Source of the DNA: Vombatus ursinus
Lineage: Eukaryota; Chordata; Mammalia; Diprotodontia; Vombatidae
Direction of reading: 5' to 3'
DNA length: 64,000 nt
Assembly (NCBI RefSeq): GCF_900497805.2
Contig: NW_020948739.1
Coordinates: 12,987,333 to 13,051,332, forward strand
This document shows, in pieces, positions 63,466 to 64,000 of this stretch (positions within the stretch are counted from its first letter, which is position 1; the number at the start of each line of letters is the position of its first letter). A program made the translations under genes and the position numbers. A model generated the notes under the pieces. It saw only the letters and a list, made by a program, of their open reading frames with translations, was not told where the DNA came from and made no database searches.

Positions 63466-64000
63466 ACATTTTTACACTGCTAGCTTGGGATCTAAACATT
63501 TACATTTGGGGGGAAAAAAAGTAAATTAGGAATTGAATAGTTCTGATTTTTCTTTATCTATTAGTCTTTCTATTTCTCTAAGGCTTGGTCCAATTATTTT
63601 CTTGTTCCCCTCTTTGCCCTTGACATAGACAGAAATACCATTTTGGGGTCCTTAGTATGTATCACAAACCTCGGCTCATATTAGAGTTTAGTGTTCATGA
63701 TGACACTCTTATAGGACCATTTCTTCCTTTTATAGTAAACCTCAATGACCTACCTTCCCTAGCATCTCTTCTGTATGTCTTTTTAAAATCATTGTGTTCA
63801 GTGACGAGCTCCCTTTGCAGCCACATCAGTCTCCTCAGAAATTTCTCCTCTTTTATTCCTCAAAGAAGGCATTAAGTAGAGATAGAAGGACTTCAACAAT
63901 TGGAGCAATGTGATTCTTACATTATCTCCCCACAGAAATGATTTCAAGTAGGGATAAGCTTACTTGAAGAGCTATAAAATCTTTTCACATTTGATTCTTT
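63466..64000. other. unclassified stretch to window end
   Basis: No family recognised with confidence. The 72-codon plus-strand frame 63657-63875 has no known motif. Confidence 0.4.

Noticed and set aside
1-64000. LTR retrovirus or other capsid-bearing element
   Set aside because: No paired LTRs, primer-binding site or gag/pol/env-like frame was recognised anywhere in the window.

Overview
This window is non-coding vertebrate DNA, and its repeats identify it as marsupial. The main markers are many copies of a tRNA-headed SINE with an RTE/BovB-type tail, a shorter form of the same SINE that ends in a plain A-run after a caattgcctcacc-like end, MAR1-type CORE-SINEs, and L1 5' and 3' UTRs of the marsupial type. 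The short SINE lacks the longer tail I associate with the Monodelphis version (SINE1_MD), so I lean towards an Australian marsupial (WSINE1-like family). That last step rests on memory of the families, not on a search. I recognise no host exon, tRNA, rRNA, snRNA or CpG island. Every open reading frame I can explain is a fragment of LINE reverse transcriptase, LINE ORF1, a LINE zinc-finger tail, or a simple repeat. The longest frame (151 codons, 28507-28962) resembles nothing I know. The window is best read as intergenic DNA or the inside of a large intron.

Layout. 1-700: antisense CR1/L3. 1.5-4.7 kb: L1-rich patch with a local duplication. 4.7-5.7 kb: CR1/L3 with a SINE inside. 6.3-8 kb: MIR and L2 nest, including an L2 inserted into another L2. 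9-14 kb: L2 and MIR pieces. 14.1-15.9 kb: long antisense CR1/L3. 18.1-20.3 kb: two L2 copies tail to tail. 20.3-25 kb: mostly unique, with MIRs. 25.5-27.5 kb: inverted duplication of an L2 segment. 27.7-36 kb: unique DNA with scattered L2, MIR, MAR1 and RTE-SINE. 36.9-39.3 kb: L2 holding four later SINEs. 39.4-41.4 kb: L1 5' end plus ORF1 joined to an RTE-type tail. 41.7-42.6 kb: antisense LINE with a C2H2 tail. 43.9-50.5 kb: mosaic with two separate local duplications. 52.1-54.3 kb: antisense CR1/L3 interrupted by three other LINEs. 56.9-60.7 kb: the emptiest stretch, with two CTCF-like sites. 60.7-64 kb: L2, SINE and DNA-transposon remnants.

I see no new multi-gene system. The most interesting signal is structural: several copies of short (0.2-0.4 kb) segments lie 0.7-2.9 kb from their source, and they copy mosaics of unrelated repeats rather than a single mobile element. 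In one case the direction can be read, because the copy interrupts an L2 that resumes on its far side. These look like templated local insertions made during DNA repair or replication, not transposition. No LTR retrovirus or other capsid-bearing element was recognised.
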